Assembly: GCF_022678645.1 (NCBI RefSeq)
Contig: NZ_JALBWV010000029.1
Coordinates: forward strand, 1 to 64,000
From: Saccharopolyspora soli
GTDB taxonomy: Bacteria; Actinomycetota; Actinomycetes; Mycobacteriales; Pseudonocardiaceae
Direction: 5' to 3'
Length of the DNA: 64,000 nt
In this document: piece by piece, positions 1 to 8,591 of the stretch
Layout: each line of letters starts with the position of its first letter
How positions within the stretch are numbered: the first letter of the stretch is position 1
Made by a program: the position numbers and the translations under genes
The notes under the pieces: generated by a model
Databases searched by the model: none
Seen by the model: the letters and a program-made list of their open reading frames with translations, nothing else
What the model was told of the DNA's origin: nothing

Positions 1-190
1 GGGGCTTTGTGCGGCTTGGCCACGCCCCCCAGCGCGCCCCGGCAAGCCGCCGCCATGGGCTGCGGGGGTCGTGTGTGTCATTGGCGGGGGTGGCCACATT
101 TCACACCCACGACCGGCAATCGGCTCATTCCGTTCCGGGCCGGTGTTCGCTGCTGGCAAACTGCCGCTGGCAGCGAACAGGAGGCGACTG

Positions 191-3100
191 GTGAGCGGAA
201 CTTCCGGAGCAGCACGCGATTTCGACGACATCGACCTGCTCCGGCGGCAGGGCCGCTACGTCGATGCGCAGCAGGCAGTCGATCGGGCGCTGGCCCGTGG
301 CGACAGTGCCGAGCTGCGCATCTTGCGCGGTCGGGTGACAACGGCGCGGGAGGGCCCAGCCGCCGCGCTGGCTGATTTCGAGCGCGCCGTCGAACTGGAT
401 CCTGATTCCGACGCGGTTCGGGCGCGCTGGATCACGGCGCTGACGGACGTGTTTCGCTACGAAGCGGCGCTGGCGGCCGCTGATGACGCTGCGGTGCGGT
501 TTCCGCAGAGCATCCCGGTCCGCTTGGCGCGGGTCACCACGTTGAGCTCGATGAACCGCGATGACGAGGCATTGGCGCAGGTCGATGCTGTGCTCGACAT
601 TGCCCCAGGGGATCTCAGAGCCCTGCGCAGGCGCATTTACGTGCTCGCGTACCTGGGCCGCGCCGACGATGCGGTGCTCGCCGCCCAGCAGGCGTCGCAG
701 CTGATTCCCGACGAGCCGGACCTGCTGTCCGCCCTGGCGTACGCGCGTTTCGACCAGGGGCGTTGCCACGCCGCGCTGCAAGCGCTGGACCAAGCGATCC
801 GGATCGACCCGGCGCACGACGTCGCCGGTAACCGGAAAGCCTCCTACCTGATGTACCTGAGCCGGTTCGAGGAAGCCGACCAGGTGCTGACCGAGACCCT
901 GCGGCACCGGCCCCAGGCCCCGCAGCTCCTGGCGGCCCACGCCCGGCTCGCCTATGCGCACGACCAGGCCGAGTTGGCCCTCGAACGCATCGAAGCGGCA
1001 GCCGCGATGCATCCGAACAATGCGCTGATCATCGAATGGCACGCCACTTTCCTGCGCTGGGCCGAACGGTACGACGAAGCCGACAAGCTGCTCACCGATG
1101 CCTTGAACCGCCAGTCCGAGCAACCGCAACTGCACGTCGAGCTGGGCCGACTGCGCAGGGCGCAGGGCCGCGAGGACGACAGCATCGCAGCGGTGCGCGA
1201 GGCGTTCCGCATCGATCCCTACTGGATGGCGCGTGATGTCGAGGTCGCGTTGCTGGCCCAAGCGGGGCGGTTGGACGAAGCCGAACAGGTCGCCCGGCGC
1301 GAACTGCGGATCTTCCCGCACGACCAGGACCTGCGGTCCCAATTGGTCGAGGTGGTCGCCCGCCAACACGGATCAGCCGAGGCCTTGGCGGAATGCGTCC
1401 GCCTCCTGGCCGACGCACCCAACGATTTCGGACTGCACGCCACCCGGTTGGAGTTCCTGTCCGGGCTGTGCCGCTACGACGAGCAGCTGGCCGTGGCCGA
1501 AGCTGCCCAGCAGCGGTTCCCGGAAGTTCCGCACCTTTGCCACGAGGTCGGCGAGGCCCATTTCGAGCGGCACGATTTCCCGTCCGCGCTCAACTGGTTC
1601 GAGCGAGCGTTGGACGGGGCACCCGGAAACGCGGACACCCTGGAGCACTGGGTGATGTCGCTGCGGCTCATGGGGCGGCTGGACGAGGCAGAGGCAGCGG
1701 CGCGGGAGGCGTTGCGCCGTCGGCCGCGCCGACCGGAGTTGCACGAGGAACTCTCCCTGGTGCTGTCCGCGCGAGGTGATCAGGAGTCCGCACTGTCCAC
1801 TTTGCACGACGGGTTGGCGGAGTGCGGCGAGGGTTGGTACCTGCGGTCGGCTCTGATCGTGGCGTACTCCTCGCAGGGGCGCTACGAGGAGGCGTTGCGG
1901 GAGACCGAGACGGCGATCCGGCTCGATCCGGACAACGCGGCAGCCGGAGTGCGCCGGATCGACCTCCTCGAGGAGTTGCGGTGCAGCACGGAATCCGCAG
2001 CAGCGGAGCTGGCCGAGCGGTTCCCCGAGGACGCATTGGTGCAGGAACGCCTCGGTTGGTGTGATGTGGATCAGGGCCGCTACGCCGCCGCGTTCGAACG
2101 GTTCCGACGTTGTCAGGAGATCGGGACGAGAGCCCCGGCCGCGATCCGGGACCAGGTCAAAGTGCTGCGCATCCAGGACCGCTACGACGAGGCAGTGGCG
2201 CTGCTGCGAGCGGAGATGCGGCAGCACCCGGATTGGGTGCTCCTGGTGGTGGAACTCGGGCGGACCTTCGCGCGGACCGGCAGGGTCGCGGAGGCCGTCG
2301 AGGTCGCCCGCCGAGTGCAGCGGATGGACCCGTTCTACACCGTCGGGTACTTCGACGAGATCAATGCCCTGTGCCGCATGGGGGAACTCCGCGACGCCGA
2401 AGCGGCCACCAGGTCGGCACTCGAACGCTTCCCGGACGACGTGGGCTTCCCGCACCAGTTGGCGCAGCTCTACGCGTGGACGAACCGGCTGGAGAAGGCG
2501 TTGGCGCAGTGCGACGACGTGCTGGCGCGCTCCCCGCTGCGGCTGAGCACGGTGCTGCTGAAATCCAACGTCCTGGGCAAGCTGCGCAGGTACGGCGAGG
2601 CGGAACGGCTGGTCCGCGGGATGCTCCAGCGGTTCGCCCACAAGCGGTCGCTGAAGTTCGAGTTGGGCTGGATCCTGTTGGCGCAGAAGCGGTTCCCGGC
2701 CGCGGAGGAGCTGTTCCAGGGACTTCTGGACAACTCCGCGACGGTGGACGAACGTTGGGAATCGCTGGAAGCGCTCGGCTGGCTCGCGTTGCAGCGCAAC
2801 GACATCCCGGAAGCCGAGCGGCAGTTCCGGGCGGCGCTGGCGATCCGGCCGACGGCGGACGAGATCCGGCTGGCCCTGGCCTCGACGCTGCTGCGCGGTG
2901 GGCTCAGCAGCCACCACGACGAGGTGGAGCGGCTTTGCGCGGGTGTGCTGGCCGACGACGCGTATTCGGCCGAGGCCCACGTGCTTTCCGGGGTCCTGCA
3001 CTTCCGCCGGGGCAACTACGCAACTGCCGAGCACCACCTGCGCACCGCGGTGGACCTCGACCCGTACACGGGTGCCTACGTCGATCTCGCTGCGCTGTAC

Positions 3101-4072
3101 AGCCAGTTGGGGCGTTTCGACGAGGCGGAGGAACTGCTCGGCAAGGCGGTGGAACGGGACTTCTACGACGTGCAGGCGCACGTCGAGCTGGGCAACCTCT
3201 GCTTCCAGCGGGATGTCGACGGCGGCGAGCCGGGCGAGTGGGCCGGGCGGGCGGCGCAGCAGTTCCGCCAGGCGACCGTGCTGGAGCCGGGCAACGGAAC
3301 CGCGGCGATCGGACTGGCCCGTGCCGTGGCCCGCTCCTCCGGGGACCTCGTGAGCGCGGAAGAGCCGTTGCGCTACGCGCTCGATCGAGCGGACTGCGAC
3401 CTGCCGAAGTGGCGGTTGCAGGTCGAGTTGGCGCGGCTGCTGGTCCAGCGCGGCGACGCGACCGGCAGCGAAGACCTATACCTGGAGGCGCTGGCCATCG
3501 CACGGGAGGCGATCGGTTCGGCCACCGACGAAGCCGAACCGTACTTCGTGGCCGGGGTCGCGGCCTACAAGATCGGGGAGAGCGGCGACGCCCAGCTGTC
3601 CTCGCTGCACTTCCGCCGGGCGATGCGGTACCTGCGGCGGGTGGAGCAGTTCGACAGCCGCCACTCCGAGGCGCACCGCGTGCGGGTGCTGGCGCAGCAG
3701 CGCATCCGGCGAGCTCGCTCCAGCGTGGTCGGCAGCACTGCCTTGATCACCGTTTCGCTGGTCATGCTGGCGTTGCTGTGGAGCGCGTTCTTCCTGCAGT
3801 ACCAGGTGCCGACCGTGCTGCTGGGCACCCTGACGCCGGTGCTGGTCGCGATGGTGGCGGTCGGTTTCCTGCTGCCGCTGTTGGTTCGGCTGAAGCTGCC
3901 CGGTGGCCTGGAAGCCGATCTCTCCGCGAGCCTGCACCAGGTGTCGTCCGGGCCGACCGGCGAGGTGAGCCTCGGCGCGGGGCGCTACGGCGGCCGACGC
4001 GCTGAGCAGGCGCGGTCCCGCCCGGCGTCGCTCAGCGAAGGTCCGCGCGGCGAACTCTCCGGGCGCAGCTGA
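191..4072 (+). CDS. Giant tetratricopeptide-repeat protein with C-terminal membrane anchor
   Basis: About 1293 residues. Almost all of it is tandem 34-residue helical repeats with the TPR pattern (small residue, then Y/F, then A, ending in P), for example the blocks ending in LDPDN, IDPAH and LEPGN. Two hydrophobic segments near residues 1183-1204 and 1206-1234 are followed by a short Arg-rich tail, so the repeats are probably a large soluble scaffold anchored to the membrane at the C terminus. TPR arrays bind protein partners; no catalytic domain is visible. The reading frame stays open upstream to 71, but the GTG at 191 has a good GGAGG seven bases before it, so I chose that. Its partner and process are unknown. 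It is alone on its strand with no clear operon mate; the insertion sequence starts just downstream. Confidence 0.85.
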   Translation: MSGTSGAARDFDDIDLLRRQGRYVDAQQAVDRALARGDSAELRILRGRVTTAREGPAAALADFERAVELDPDSDAVRARWITALTDVFRYEAALAAADDAAVRFPQSIPVRLARVTTLSSMNRDDEALAQVDAVLDIAPGDLRALRRRIYVLAYLGRADDAVLAAQQASQLIPDEPDLLSALAYARFDQGRCHAALQALDQAIRIDPAHDVAGNRKASYLMYLSRFEEADQVLTETLRHRPQAPQLLAAHARLAYAHDQAELALERIEAAAAMHPNNALIIEWHATFLRWAERYDEADKLLTDALNRQSEQPQLHVELGRLRRAQGREDDSIAAVREAFRIDPYWMARDVEVALLAQAGRLDEAEQVARRELRIFPHDQDLRSQLVEVVARQHGSAEALAECVRLLADAPNDFGLHATRLEFLSGLCRYDEQLAVAEAAQQRFPEVPHLCHEVGEAHFERHDFPSALNWFERALDGAPGNADTLEHWVMSLRLMGRLDEAEAAAREALRRRPRRPELHEELSLVLSARGDQESALSTLHDGLAECGEGWYLRSALIVAYSSQGRYEEALRETETAIRLDPDNAAAGVRRIDLLEELRCSTESAAAELAERFPEDALVQERLGWCDVDQGRYAAAFERFRRCQEIGTRAPAAIRDQVKVLRIQDRYDEAVALLRAEMRQHPDWVLLVVELGRTFARTGRVAEAVEVARRVQRMDPFYTVGYFDEINALCRMGELRDAEAATRSALERFPDDVGFPHQLAQLYAWTNRLEKALAQCDDVLARSPLRLSTVLLKSNVLGKLRRYGEAERLVRGMLQRFAHKRSLKFELGWILLAQKRFPAAEELFQGLLDNSATVDERWESLEALGWLALQRNDIPEAERQFRAALAIRPTADEIRLALASTLLRGGLSSHHDEVERLCAGVLADDAYSAEAHVLSGVLHFRRGNYATAEHHLRTAVDLDPYTGAYVDLAALYSQLGRFDEAEELLGKAVERDFYDVQAHVELGNLCFQRDVDGGEPGEWAGRAAQQFRQATVLEPGNGTAAIGLARAVARSSGDLVSAEEPLRYALDRADCDLPKWRLQVELARLLVQRGDATGSEDLYLEALAIAREAIGSATDEAEPYFVAGVAAYKIGESGDAQLSSLHFRRAMRYLRRVEQFDSRHSEAHRVRVLAQQRIRRARSSVVGSTALITVSLVMLALLWSAFFLQYQVPTVLLGTLTPVLVAMVAVGFLLPLLVRLKLPGGLEADLSASLHQVSSGPTGEVSLGAGRYGGRRAEQARSRPASLSEGPRGELSGRS

Positions 4073-4111
4073 TCGAAAATACATAGCGCGCAGACCTCTG
4101 GTTTTTGCGTG

Positions 4112-4156
4112 GGGTTACCGCGCCAACCTCGTATTGAACGGGCCCGCCGGTAACCC
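4112..4156. repeat. Subterminal hairpin at IS left end
   Basis: Perfect 9-bp inverted repeat (GGGTTACCG and CGGTAACCC) with a 27-base spacer, about 40 bases downstream of the TPR gene stop. Its position before tnpA fits the left-end hairpin that TnpA binds in this family. It could also act as a terminator for the TPR gene. Confidence 0.45.
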
Positions 4157-4194
4157 TGCCAACATTAGGTAGCTTGCCGCTGTATAGTGTCGGT

Positions 4195-4593
4195 GTGGTC
4201 GTTACGCTGCGTTCGAACGCGAACGTGACCTTCCAGTGCGCGTTCCATGTGGTGTGGTGCCCGAAGTACCGGCGCCGGGTCATCGGCGGGCGGATGGAAC
4301 AGCGTCTCAAAGAGATCATCCGCGAGGTCATCGAGGAGAAGGGAGCGTGGCTGGTGGAACTGGAAACCATGCCGGACCACGTGCACCTTCTCGTCGAAGT
4401 CGATCCGCAGTACGGCGTGCACCGCCTGGTCAAGGCGATCAAGGGGCGTTCGTCGCGTGCGCTGCGCGAGGAGTTCCCGTGGTTGCGGTCGAAGCTGCCG
4501 ACGTTGTGGACCAACGCCTATTTCGTTGCCACCGTCGGTGGTGCGCCGTTGTCGGTGATCAAGCGCTACGTCGAGCAGCAGAAGACGCGGTGA
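4195..4593 (+). CDS. tnpA: IS200-like Y1 transposase TnpA
   Basis: A protein of 132 residues, the usual size for single-strand transposases of IS200/IS605. The HUH motif is His62-Val-His64 within MPDHVHLLVEV, and the catalytic tyrosine is probably Tyr125 in IKRYVEQQK near the C terminus. Such enzymes cut and rejoin single-stranded element ends recognised as hairpins. The frame is open from a TTG at 4174, but TATAGT at 4183-4188 looks like a -10 box only a few bases before the GTG at 4195, which suggests a leaderless transcript starting at that GTG. tnpB begins 4 bases after the stop. All key residues are present, so it is probably functional. Confidence 0.88.
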   Translation: MVVTLRSNANVTFQCAFHVVWCPKYRRRVIGGRMEQRLKEIIREVIEEKGAWLVELETMPDHVHLLVEVDPQYGVHRLVKAIKGRSSRALREEFPWLRSKLPTLWTNAYFVATVGGAPLSVIKRYVEQQKTR

Positions 4594-4597
4594 CGTG

Positions 4598-5815
4598 ATG
4601 CTGACCGGACGGAAGTACAGACTCGCGCCCACGCTGGAGCAGACTGAGTTCGCCGAGACCATTGGCAACATCTGCCGGTCGGTGTGGAACACAGCCCTGG
4701 AACAGCGCCGCGAATACCGCAGGCGCGGAGCGTGGATGAACTACGCACCGCAAGCCGCTGAACGTGCCGACGCGAAGAACGACAACGAGTGGCTGAAGGC
4801 CGCGCCGTCGCATGTCCTTCAGCAGACCCTCATGGATCTGGACCGGGCGTGCCGTGAGCACGGGACGTTCAAGGTGCGGTGGCGCTCGCAACGGCGTTGG
4901 TCGCCGTCGTTCCGGTTTCCTGCCGGTAAGAAGATCCAGATCGAGCGCCTGAACAAGCGGTGGGGCCGTTGCAAGCTGCCCAAGTTCGGGTGGGTGCGGT
5001 TCAGGTGGTCCCGCGCGCCGGGCGGCGAGATCCGGCCGGCGACGCTGTCCCGCGACAGCCGGGATTGGTTCGTGTCGTTCCTCATCGACGACGGCCAGGT
5101 AACCCCCGAACAGCACGCCAGCGCCACGGCTGTGGGTGTGGATCGGGGCGTTGCGGCAGCGGTGGCCTGCTCAGACGGCACCATGCGCGACCGCGAATTC
5201 ACCACTGGCGGTGAGGACCTGCGTTATCGCCGGTTGCAGAAGCAGCTTGCGCGGCAGAAACACGGATCAGCCAACCGGCGCAAGACCATCGCAGCGATGC
5301 GGAGGATCAAACGCCGGGAACGGGACCGACGCGCCGATTTCGCGTCATGGACGGCGAACCGCCTCGCCACCGCGCACGGAGCAGTTGTGTTGGAAGACCT
5401 CAAGACCCGCAACATGACAGCCTCGGCCGCGGGGACAGTCCAGGCGCCTGGCTCGCGGGTTGCGCAGAAAGCCGGGCTGAATCGGAGCATACTCCAAAAG
5501 GGCTGGTATCAGCTCGAAACAGCCTTGGCCAGTGTCGCCCGGTACACGGGCACCCGGATTGTGAAAGTCCCGGCTGCGTACACGTCGCAAATGTGCTCGC
5601 AGTGCCACTATGTGGATCCGGAATCGCGTGAGAGCCAAGCGCGGTTCCGGTGCACCCGCTGTGGCCACTGCGATAGCGCGGACGTCAACGCTGCCAAGAA
5701 CATCCTCGCCGCAGGGCTTGCGGTGACAGCCTGTGGAGACCGCGCCGCTAGGCGGTCCGCGAAGCAGGAACCAGCAGGGAAACCGCGAGGGATTACCTGC
5801 CCAACCGCCGCCTAG
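4598..5815 (+). CDS. tnpB: TnpB, RNA-guided RuvC-like nuclease of IS605 family
   Basis: A protein of 405 residues, normal for TnpB. The split RuvC site is complete: Asp182 (GVDRGV), Glu266 (VLEDLKTRN) and Asp362 (ADVNAAKN). The zinc finger between the last two has Cys333, Cys336, Cys352 and Cys355. The N-terminal part is basic and Trp/Arg-rich, as in the OrfB helix-turn-helix and wedge regions. Family members use an RNA from the element's 3' end to cut target DNA and help the element persist at donor sites. The ATG at 4598 is used; a GTG three bases earlier is an alternative. It is translationally close to tnpA. It appears intact. Confidence 0.9.
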   Translation: MLTGRKYRLAPTLEQTEFAETIGNICRSVWNTALEQRREYRRRGAWMNYAPQAAERADAKNDNEWLKAAPSHVLQQTLMDLDRACREHGTFKVRWRSQRRWSPSFRFPAGKKIQIERLNKRWGRCKLPKFGWVRFRWSRAPGGEIRPATLSRDSRDWFVSFLIDDGQVTPEQHASATAVGVDRGVAAAVACSDGTMRDREFTTGGEDLRYRRLQKQLARQKHGSANRRKTIAAMRRIKRRERDRRADFASWTANRLATAHGAVVLEDLKTRNMTASAAGTVQAPGSRVAQKAGLNRSILQKGWYQLETALASVARYTGTRIVKVPAAYTSQMCSQCHYVDPESRESQARFRCTRCGHCDSADVNAAKNILAAGLAVTACGDRAARRSAKQEPAGKPRGITCPTAA

Positions 5816-5878
5816 GCAGGTTGGAATCCCCCGGATTCATCTGCGGGGAGGACGTCAACATTTCAGGTCCCCCAGAGT
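5720..5878 (+). ncRNA. Putative omega-RNA (reRNA) overlapping the tnpB 3' end
   Basis: In characterised IS605-family systems the guide RNA spans the 3' end of tnpB and the right end, with the guide being the flanking DNA just past the element. Here the scaffold would include the hairpin at about 5828-5848 and end at GACGTCAA near 5858. The guide would then begin with AACATTTCAGG or close to it, that is, antisense to the last codons of the neighbouring membrane-protein gene. Boundaries are inferred from the family; only the hairpin and the conserved end are seen. Confidence 0.4.
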
Positions 5879-7288
5879 CAGCGGCGGGACGAATTCGCTG
5901 ACCCGGCTGCGGATCCAGAAGGCTCCCGTTTCGCGTCGTTCGGTTCGGGTGGTGAAGCGGTAGCGGTACAGCTCCGCTCGGACCAGCAGCGGCGGCGACT
6001 CCGGGAACGGGTTGTGGCGCAGCAGTCGCAGCACCTGTTCTTCGTTGCGCAGCAGCGCTTCCACCAGGTTCGGCAGCCAGGTCCGGCCGTAGCTGGGGGA
6101 AATCGCGAGGAACCACATCAGCCAGTCCAGCCGCAGGTGGTAGGGCGCCACCTGCGGCGGTCGCCGGTGCGGGTCGCCGGGCTTGCCCTTGAACTCGTAC
6201 TCCTGCCAGGGTGCGTCGGCGTCGGCCGCGCCCTCGACGACCACTTCGTAGCGGGTGCGGGTGACGCTGCCGAAGGCGCCGTAGGTGTTGCCCAGGTGGA
6301 GCTTGTTGAAGCTGCGGTTCATCACCTGCCGCCGCCCCAGCATGTTCCGCACCGGCCAGTAGCTGAGCACGACGAACCCGACCGTCACCGCGAGCACCAA
6401 AGCCACGAACCATCGCGGCGGGTCGGCCAGTGGTGGTGGGGTGGGCGTCACCCAGCGCAGCAGCCAGGAGTCCATCGCAGCGAACGCCAGCGTGATGGTC
6501 ACCAGGTTCAGCCAGGCGAAGTTCCCGCTCAGCACCAGCCAGACCTGCGTGATCACGATGATCAACGCCGCCGCGGTGGCGACCGGTTGCGGGGCGAACA
6601 GCAGGAACGGCACCACCAGTTGGGTGCCGTGGTTGGCCGCCACCTCGAACCGGTGCAGCGGTCTCGGCAGCCAGTGGAACCACCGGCTCAGCGGGCCGGG
6701 CATCGGCTGCGTCTCGTGGTGGTAGTACAGCGCGGTGAAGTCCCGCCAGCAGGTGTCGCCGCGCAGCTTGATCAGCCCGGCACCGAACTCCAGGCGGAAC
6801 AGCAGCCAGCACAGCAGCCACAGCACCGGCGCCGGTGGCTGCATTGCCGCCGGACCCAGGAAGATCGCCAGGAATCCCGCTTCCAGCAGCAACGACTCCC
6901 AGCCGAACGAATACCAGACCTGCCCGACGTTGACGATCGACAGGTACAGCAACCACAGCACCAGCCACAACGCCATCGAAGCCCACAGCGGAGCGATGTC
7001 GGCGACCCCAACCAGCGCCAGCGTGCTCCCGGCGACGCCGAGCCACGCCGCACCCGCGAAGAACCGGTCGGAGTAGTGCAGGTGGAACAGGCTCGGCGCC
7101 TGCCCGAAGGGCACGCGCGCCAGGAACCGGGGGATCGGTGTCAGGCCGCGCTCGCCGAGCAGACCCCGGAACTGGCGCACCGCGCTGAGGAAGCCCATCA
7201 GGTAGCCGACCGCGAGCAGGTGCTGCACCACGAACCGAGCGGCCCAGTAGTCAGGTGCCGAAAACCACTCCCACATCCTGCCCACCAA
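5855..7288 (-). CDS. Lipase maturation factor family membrane protein
   Basis: A protein of 477 residues with many hydrophobic segments through about residue 330 and a soluble C-terminal part. It matches the lipase maturation factor (LMF1-like) family: the start with W.SAPDYW..R, the LHYSDRFF region, FGWESLLLEAGFLAIFL, the FRLEFGAGLIKLRGD.CW motif, and the NTYGAFGSVTR and EYEFKGKPGD blocks. In vertebrates LMF1 helps lipases fold in the ER; the bacterial role is not established. The last residues (GDLKC) and the TGA stop come from the end of the insertion sequence (GACGTCAAC at 5851-5859), so the natural C terminus has probably been altered by the insertion. It is divergent from the methyltransferase gene at 7342. 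Confidence 0.85.
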   Translation of the reverse strand: MVGRMWEWFSAPDYWAARFVVQHLLAVGYLMGFLSAVRQFRGLLGERGLTPIPRFLARVPFGQAPSLFHLHYSDRFFAGAAWLGVAGSTLALVGVADIAPLWASMALWLVLWLLYLSIVNVGQVWYSFGWESLLLEAGFLAIFLGPAAMQPPAPVLWLLCWLLFRLEFGAGLIKLRGDTCWRDFTALYYHHETQPMPGPLSRWFHWLPRPLHRFEVAANHGTQLVVPFLLFAPQPVATAAALIIVITQVWLVLSGNFAWLNLVTITLAFAAMDSWLLRWVTPTPPPLADPPRWFVALVLAVTVGFVVLSYWPVRNMLGRRQVMNRSFNKLHLGNTYGAFGSVTRTRYEVVVEGAADADAPWQEYEFKGKPGDPHRRPPQVAPYHLRLDWLMWFLAISPSYGRTWLPNLVEALLRNEEQVLRLLRHNPFPESPPLLVRAELYRYRFTTRTERRETGAFWIRSRVSEFVPPLTLGDLKC

Positions 7289-7341
7289 TCCAGCGGGTCA
7301 CCGGCTTCTAGAATCGCTTACCGACGGGGTGGAGGGCGAAC

Positions 7342-8184
7342 GTGCTGGACGACGTGGTGGCGGTGTTGGCCTGCCCGCACTGCGGCGCGGACCTGGACCG
7401 AGCCGGGAGCACGTTGCGCTGCGCGACGAGCCACGTGTTCGACATCGCCCGCCAGGGCTACGTGAGCCTGCTGTCCGGCAAGAGCCGGACGGGCGGCGAC
7501 ACCGCGGCGATGGTCGCGGCACGGGCGGACTTCCTCAACGCGGGCCACTACGCCCCGATCGCCGACGCGGTGGCCGAGGCAGTTTCGCCGGTCGAGGGCT
7601 GCGTGGTCGACCTCGGGGCCGGGACCGGCTACTACCTCGCCCGCGTGCTGGCGGAGTCGCCGGAGAGGGTCGGCGTCGCGCTCGACGTCTCGAAGTACGC
7701 CTGCCGACGTGCCGCCAAGGCCCATCCGAGACTGGGTGCGGTGGTGGCCGATGCCTGGCAGCCGCTACCGGTGCAAAGCGAGGCGGCGTCGGCGGTGCTG
7801 AACGTCTTCGCGCCGCGCAACGCCTCCGAGATGCACCGCGTGCTGCGTCCCGGCGGGTACCTCGTGGTGGTCGTCCCGAATTCCGATCACCTGGCCGAGC
7901 TGGTCGCCGAGCTCGACCTGCTCAAGGTGGACGAGCACAAGCAGCAGCGGCTGACCGAGCAGTTGGCCGACCGGTTCACCCCGGTCTCCCAACAGACCTG
8001 CGAGTTCCCGCTGTCCCTGGGCGAAGCGGAAACCGAGGCAGTGGTGGCGATGGGACCCAGCGCCTGGCATGCCGAGACCGAAGACTTGCGCGCCCGCATC
8101 GCCGCCCTGCCGAAACCGGTCGAGCTGACCGCATCCGTGACAGTGGCGGTGTACCAGCGTCGGGGGTGGAGCGCGGGCGGTTAG
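7342..8184 (+). CDS. RlmA-like 23S rRNA (guanine-N1)-methyltransferase
   Basis: A protein of 280 residues. A zinc site near the N terminus (Cys11, Cys14, Cys27, His31) precedes GYVSLLSG and a Rossmann SAM-binding fold with DLGAGTGYYL near residues 90-100. This architecture is that of RlmA(I)/RlmA(II)/TlrB, which methylate G745 or G748 of 23S rRNA and in some producers give macrolide resistance. Whether this copy has a resistance role cannot be told from sequence. It follows the divergent membrane protein gene after a 53-bp gap, and its 3' end overlaps by 4 bases with the convergent ArsR gene. ATG is the start used. Confidence 0.82.
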   Translation: MLDDVVAVLACPHCGADLDRAGSTLRCATSHVFDIARQGYVSLLSGKSRTGGDTAAMVAARADFLNAGHYAPIADAVAEAVSPVEGCVVDLGAGTGYYLARVLAESPERVGVALDVSKYACRRAAKAHPRLGAVVADAWQPLPVQSEAASAVLNVFAPRNASEMHRVLRPGGYLVVVVPNSDHLAELVAELDLLKVDEHKQQRLTEQLADRFTPVSQQTCEFPLSLGEAETEAVVAMGPSAWHAETEDLRARIAALPKPVELTASVTVAVYQRRGWSAGG

Positions 8185-8501
8185 TCCTCGGCTGCTTGCA
8201 GGATTGTGTGTACGACGCCGGGGAACCGGTTGTCGAGTTCGGTGAGGCGCAGCGTGTTTATCCGGCGCCGTCCGCTGTCGTACTGCCGGAGGATTCCGGC
8301 TTTGCGCAGTGTTCGGAAGTGGTGGCTGAGGGTTGATGCGGCGATGTTCAGGCCGAACGTTCCGCACGGCCGGTCGCCCTCGTCGATGAGCAGCCGCACG
8401 ATCCGGCGGCGCGTCGGGTCCGCGAGGGCTTGCAGCACGTCGTCGATTGCGACGTCCTCGATCTCCGGGTGGTGCAGTGGAGTCCACCGGCCCAGTGGCA
8501 C
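8181..8501 (-). CDS. ArsR-family winged-helix transcriptional regulator
   Basis: A protein of 106 residues. The DNA-binding domain starts at VLQALADPTRRRIVRLL (about residues 22-38) and continues with the recognition-helix region STLSHHFRTLRKAGIL (about 56-71), the hallmark of ArsR/SmtB repressors. Cysteines are few (one in RPCGTFG), so a metal-thiolate sensor of the classic ELCVCDL type is not apparent; other members sense small molecules or redox state. The 90-bp gap to the divergent secreted-protein gene contains the inverted repeat at 8512-8535, so auto-repression and control of that gene are likely. It converges on the RlmA-like gene with a 4-base overlap. Confidence 0.88.
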   Translation of the reverse strand: MPLGRWTPLHHPEIEDVAIDDVLQALADPTRRRIVRLLIDEGDRPCGTFGLNIAASTLSHHFRTLRKAGILRQYDSGRRRINTLRLTELDNRFPGVVHTILQAAED

Positions 8502-8511
8502 CGCGTCCTCC

Positions 8512-8535
8512 TCTTTTCGAGACTTTACGAAAAGA
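8512..8535. promoter_or_regulatory. Probable ArsR operator in divergent promoter region
   Basis: Perfect 8-bp inverted repeat TCTTTTCG and CGAAAAGA with an 8-base spacer, 11 bases upstream of the ArsR start. A related half (TTCGAAAAG, 8565-8573) lies just before the ribosome site of the divergent secreted-protein gene. Size and position suit an ArsR dimer site. Binding is inferred. Confidence 0.55.
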
Positions 8536-8591
8536 ATACCTTTTGTCTGGTTTGTTCGAGGAGGTTCGAAAAGACTCTTCCTGGAGGCGCG

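Larger units (their letters stand above)
4105..5858 (+). mobile_element. IS200/IS605-family insertion sequence (tnpA + tnpB)
   Basis: A complete two-gene element: a Y1 HUH transposase followed at once by a TnpB nuclease on the same strand. There are no terminal inverted repeats, as expected for this family, but subterminal hairpins occur at both ends. The right end is well supported: a C-rich/G-rich hairpin at about 5828-5848, then GAGGACGTCAA, a typical actinobacterial right end finishing near 5858. The left end is uncertain, somewhere between about 4085 and 4112; a 9-bp stem (GGGTTACCG at 4112-4120, CGGTAACCC at 4148-4156) is the likely left-end structure. Both genes look intact, so the element may be active. 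It sits between the TPR gene and the 3' end of the lipase-maturation-factor-like gene. Confidence 0.85.

Noticed and set aside
71-190. Upstream extension of the TPR protein from 71
   Set aside because: No ribosome site before the codon at 71, while GTG 191 has GGAGG at a good distance. The extra 40 residues have no TPR pattern.
1373-3181. Long open frame of 602 codons antisense to the TPR gene
   Set aside because: Shadow of a GC-rich gene: Arg/Pro/Gln-rich, no motif, and overlapped entirely by the TPR array.
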